DNA of 37,564 nt from Deltaproteobacteria bacterium PRO3 (GTDB taxonomy: Bacteria > UBA10199 > DSSB01): NCBI GenBank assembly GCA_030263375.1, contig SZOV01000030.1, positions 1-37,564 of the forward strand, in the 5' to 3' direction. Positions 35,489 to 37,564 of the stretch are shown here, one piece after another. The notes below the pieces were generated by a model. The model was not told the origin of the DNA, searched no databases, and saw only the letters and a program-made list of their open reading frames with translations. Position numbers and translations under genes: made by a program. Position 1 is the first letter of the stretch, and the number at the start of each line of letters is the position of its first letter.

Positions 35489-37564
35489 ATGAACAAGCCG
35501 CCGGAACATCGCGATACGGATCCCCGAGAGACCGAAGACTGGCTTCATTCCCTCGACGCGGTGCTGCAAAGCCAGGGCAAAGAGCGTGTGCGCTTTCTCT
35601 TGGGCAAGCTCCTGGAGCGCGCGGCGCAGGGCGGCGCGGCCTACCCGCCGATCCTCAACACCCCCTACGTCAACACGATACCCTTGAGCGCCCAACCGCC
35701 CTATCCCGGCGACGGCGCCATCGAGTGGCGGATCCGCAGCCTGGTCCGCTGGAACGCCATGGCCATGGTGGTGCGGGCGAACAAGAAATACCCCGGCATC
35801 GGCGGCCACATCTCGACCTTCGCCTCCGCGGCCACGCTCTACGAGGTGGCCTTCAACCATTTCTTTCGCGGAAAAAACCACGACCGCTCCGGCGACCAGG
35901 TCTACATCCAGGGCCACGCCGCCCCGGGGATCTACGCCCGGGCCTTCCTCGAGGGCCGGCTCAACTTGGCCCAGCTCGAGAACTTCCGCCGCGAGCTGGA
36001 GAAGGGCGGCGGCCTCTCCTCTTACCCGCACCCCTGGCTGATGCCCGATTTTTGGGAATACCCCACCGTCTCGATGGGCCTCTCGCCGCTGGCCGCCATC
36101 TACCAGGCACGCTTCAACCGCTACCTGCAGGCGCGCGGGATCAAGGACACCTCCGACTCGCGCGTCTGGGCCTTCTTAGGCGACGGCGAGACCGACGAAC
36201 CCGAAGCCCTGGGCTCGCTCTCGATCGCCGCGCGCGAGGGCCTTGACAACCTCACCTTCGTCGTCAACTGCAATCTCCAGCGCCTCGACGGGCCGGTGCG
36301 CGGCAACGGAAAGATCATCCAAGAGCTCGAGGCCGTCTTCCGCGGCGCCGGCTGGAACGTGATCAAGGTGATCTGGGGCTCCGACTGGGACCCGCTGCTC
36401 GAGAAGGACGTCCACGGCCTCTTGGTGAAGCGGATGCACGAGGCCTTGGACGGGCACTATCAAAAGTACTCCGTCGAGCCCGGCTCCTATACTCGTAAGG
36501 ACTTCTTCGGCGTTTCCCCCGAGCTGCTCGCGATGGTCGAGCACTTGAGCGACGAGCAGATCCAAAAACTGCGCCGCGGCGGCCACGATCCCGACAAGGT
36601 CCACGCCGCCTACCACGCCGCGACCCGGCACCGCGGCGGCCCGACCGTAATCCTCGCCAAGACGATCAAGGGCTACGGGCTGGGCGAGGCCGGCGAGGGC
36701 CGCAACGTCACCCACCAGCAGAAGAAGCTCAACGAGCAGGAGCTGAAGCTCTTCCGCGACCGCTTCGAGATCCCGATCCCCGACTCCAAGCTGGGCGACG
36801 TCCCCTTCTACCGCCCCGACCCGAAGGGGCCGGAGATCCAATACCTGCTGGAGCGCCGTGAAAAATTGGGCGGCCCCCTGCCCCTACGCCGGGTCCGCAA
36901 GAAGCCCCTCGAGGTGCCGACGCTCGATTCTCTCAGGGAATTCCTGGAGGGCACGCAGGACAAGGCCGTCTCGACCACGATGGCCTTCGGCCGCCTGCTC
37001 AACCTCCTGCTGCGCGACAAGAAGATCGGCAGGCGCATCGTCCCGATCATCCCCGACGAGGCCCGCACCTTCGGCCTCGATCCCCTGTTCCGCCAAGTCG
37101 GGATCTACTCCTCGCTCGGCCAACTCTACGAGCCCGTCGACAAGAACATGCTGCTCTACTACCACGAATCGAAGGAGGGCCAGGTCCTCGAAGAGGGCAT
37201 CACCGAGGCGGGTGCGACCGCCTCCTTCACCGCCGCGGGCACCGCCTACGCCGTGCACGGCGAGCCGATGATCCCGATCTACCTCTTCTACTCGATGTTC
37301 GGCTTCCAGCGCACCGGCGACCAGTTTTGGGCCTTCGGCGACATGCGCGGCCGCGGTTTCCTCTGCGGCGCCACCGAGGGCCGCACCACGCTCGCCGGCG
37401 AGGGCCTCCAGCACCAGGACGGCCACAGCCACCTCCTGGCCAGCACGGTGCCGAACATCCGCGCCTACCACCCCGCCTTCGCCTACGAGATCGCGGTGAT
37501 CGTGCAGGAGGGACTGCAGCGGATGTTCGTCGAGCAGGAGGACGTCTTCTACTACCTGACCCTA
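35489..37564 (+). CDS. aceE: Pyruvate dehydrogenase E1 component, homodimeric type (partial)
   Basis: The first 692 residues of an E1 that is usually about 890 aa; it runs off the window. It decarboxylates pyruvate with thiamine diphosphate and passes the acetyl group to the lipoyl domain of E2. The cofactor motif GDGETDE (231-233 for GDG) is followed by NCN (260-262) in [34 protein letters not shown] and GQDHSHxL-like DGHSHLLAS also fit AceE. Single-chain E1 is typical of proteobacteria. The E2 gene would be expected to the right. ATG 35489 gives the usual N-terminus ([11 protein letters not shown]). Confidence 0.96.
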   Translation, partial: MNKPPEHRDTDPRETEDWLHSLDAVLQSQGKERVRFLLGKLLERAAQGGAAYPPILNTPYVNTIPLSAQPPYPGDGAIEWRIRSLVRWNAMAMVVRANKKYPGIGGHISTFASAATLYEVAFNHFFRGKNHDRSGDQVYIQGHAAPGIYARAFLEGRLNLAQLENFRRELEKGGGLSSYPHPWLMPDFWEYPTVSMGLSPLAAIYQARFNRYLQARGIKDTSDSRVWAFLGDGETDEPEALGSLSIAAREGLDNLTFVVNCNLQRLDGPVRGNGKIIQELEAVFRGAGWNVIKVIWGSDWDPLLEKDVHGLLVKRMHEALDGHYQKYSVEPGSYTRKDFFGVSPELLAMVEHLSDEQIQKLRRGGHDPDKVHAAYHAATRHRGGPTVILAKTIKGYGLGEAGEGRNVTHQQKKLNEQELKLFRDRFEIPIPDSKLGDVPFYRPDPKGPEIQYLLERREKLGGPLPLRRVRKKPLEVPTLDSLREFLEGTQDKAVSTTMAFGRLLNLLLRDKKIGRRIVPIIPDEARTFGLDPLFRQVGIYSSLGQLYEPVDKNMLLYYHESKEGQVLEEGITEAGATASFTAAGTAYAVHGEPMIPIYLFYSMFGFQRTGDQFWAFGDMRGRGFLCGATEGRTTLAGEGLQHQDGHSHLLASTVPNIRAYHPAFAYEIAVIVQEGLQRMFVEQEDVFYYLTL

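Overview
The window looks like a chromosome segment of a GC-rich Gram-negative bacterium. Two lipoprotein signal sequences, an outer-membrane porin-like protein, a periplasmic metal-binding protein and a homodimeric pyruvate dehydrogenase E1 all point that way. I suspect a deltaproteobacterial lineage or a neighbouring uncultivated phylum, but nothing here fixes the taxonomy. I found no rRNA, tRNA, CRISPR array, insertion sequence or phage gene.

Region 1 (1-14838, minus strand) is dominated by one reading frame. It is open without a stop from an ATG at 14325 to the left edge: 4775 codons, and still open. The protein starts with a long helical part, passes through a Gly/Ala-rich hydrophobic module, continues as many small beta-rich modules (some FHA-like), and then carries a complete PPM/PP2C-type phosphatase domain, a Pro-rich linker and another FHA-like module. 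A 124-aa basic protein lies just upstream. A 917-aa protein at 17530-20283 has a related layout (helical part, hydrophobic module, helical-repeat tail), so the two giants probably belong to one lineage-specific family.

Region 2 (15203-21306) holds housekeeping-type genes: an ABC-F ribosome-associated ATPase with a structured leader, a hot-dog thioesterase, and a ferredoxin/metallo-beta-lactamase fusion.

Region 3 (21251-31098) is a metal-acquisition locus, most likely for zinc. A rightward operon encodes a small His/CxxC membrane-anchored protein, an outer-membrane porin-like protein, a ZnuA-like binding protein, ATPase, permease and a biliverdin-reductase-like oxidoreductase. Four genes of the operon body overlap or nearly touch. 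A leftward operon starts from a back-to-back promoter 92 bp away. It encodes a second small His/CxxC protein, a protein with an 11-His N-terminus, two lipoproteins (one ending in HHDH) and a beta-rich protein. The leftward genes are largely unrecognised and are the best candidates for undescribed parts of the metal system.

Region 4 (31095-37564) contains queA, an RND/MMPL exporter split by a one-base frameshift, a DoxX-family membrane protein, and aceE, which runs off the right edge. Two loci carry copies of a REP-like palindrome whose terminal TAG supplies the stop codons of three genes. Several genes also have promoter boxes so close to the ATG that leaderless transcripts are likely.
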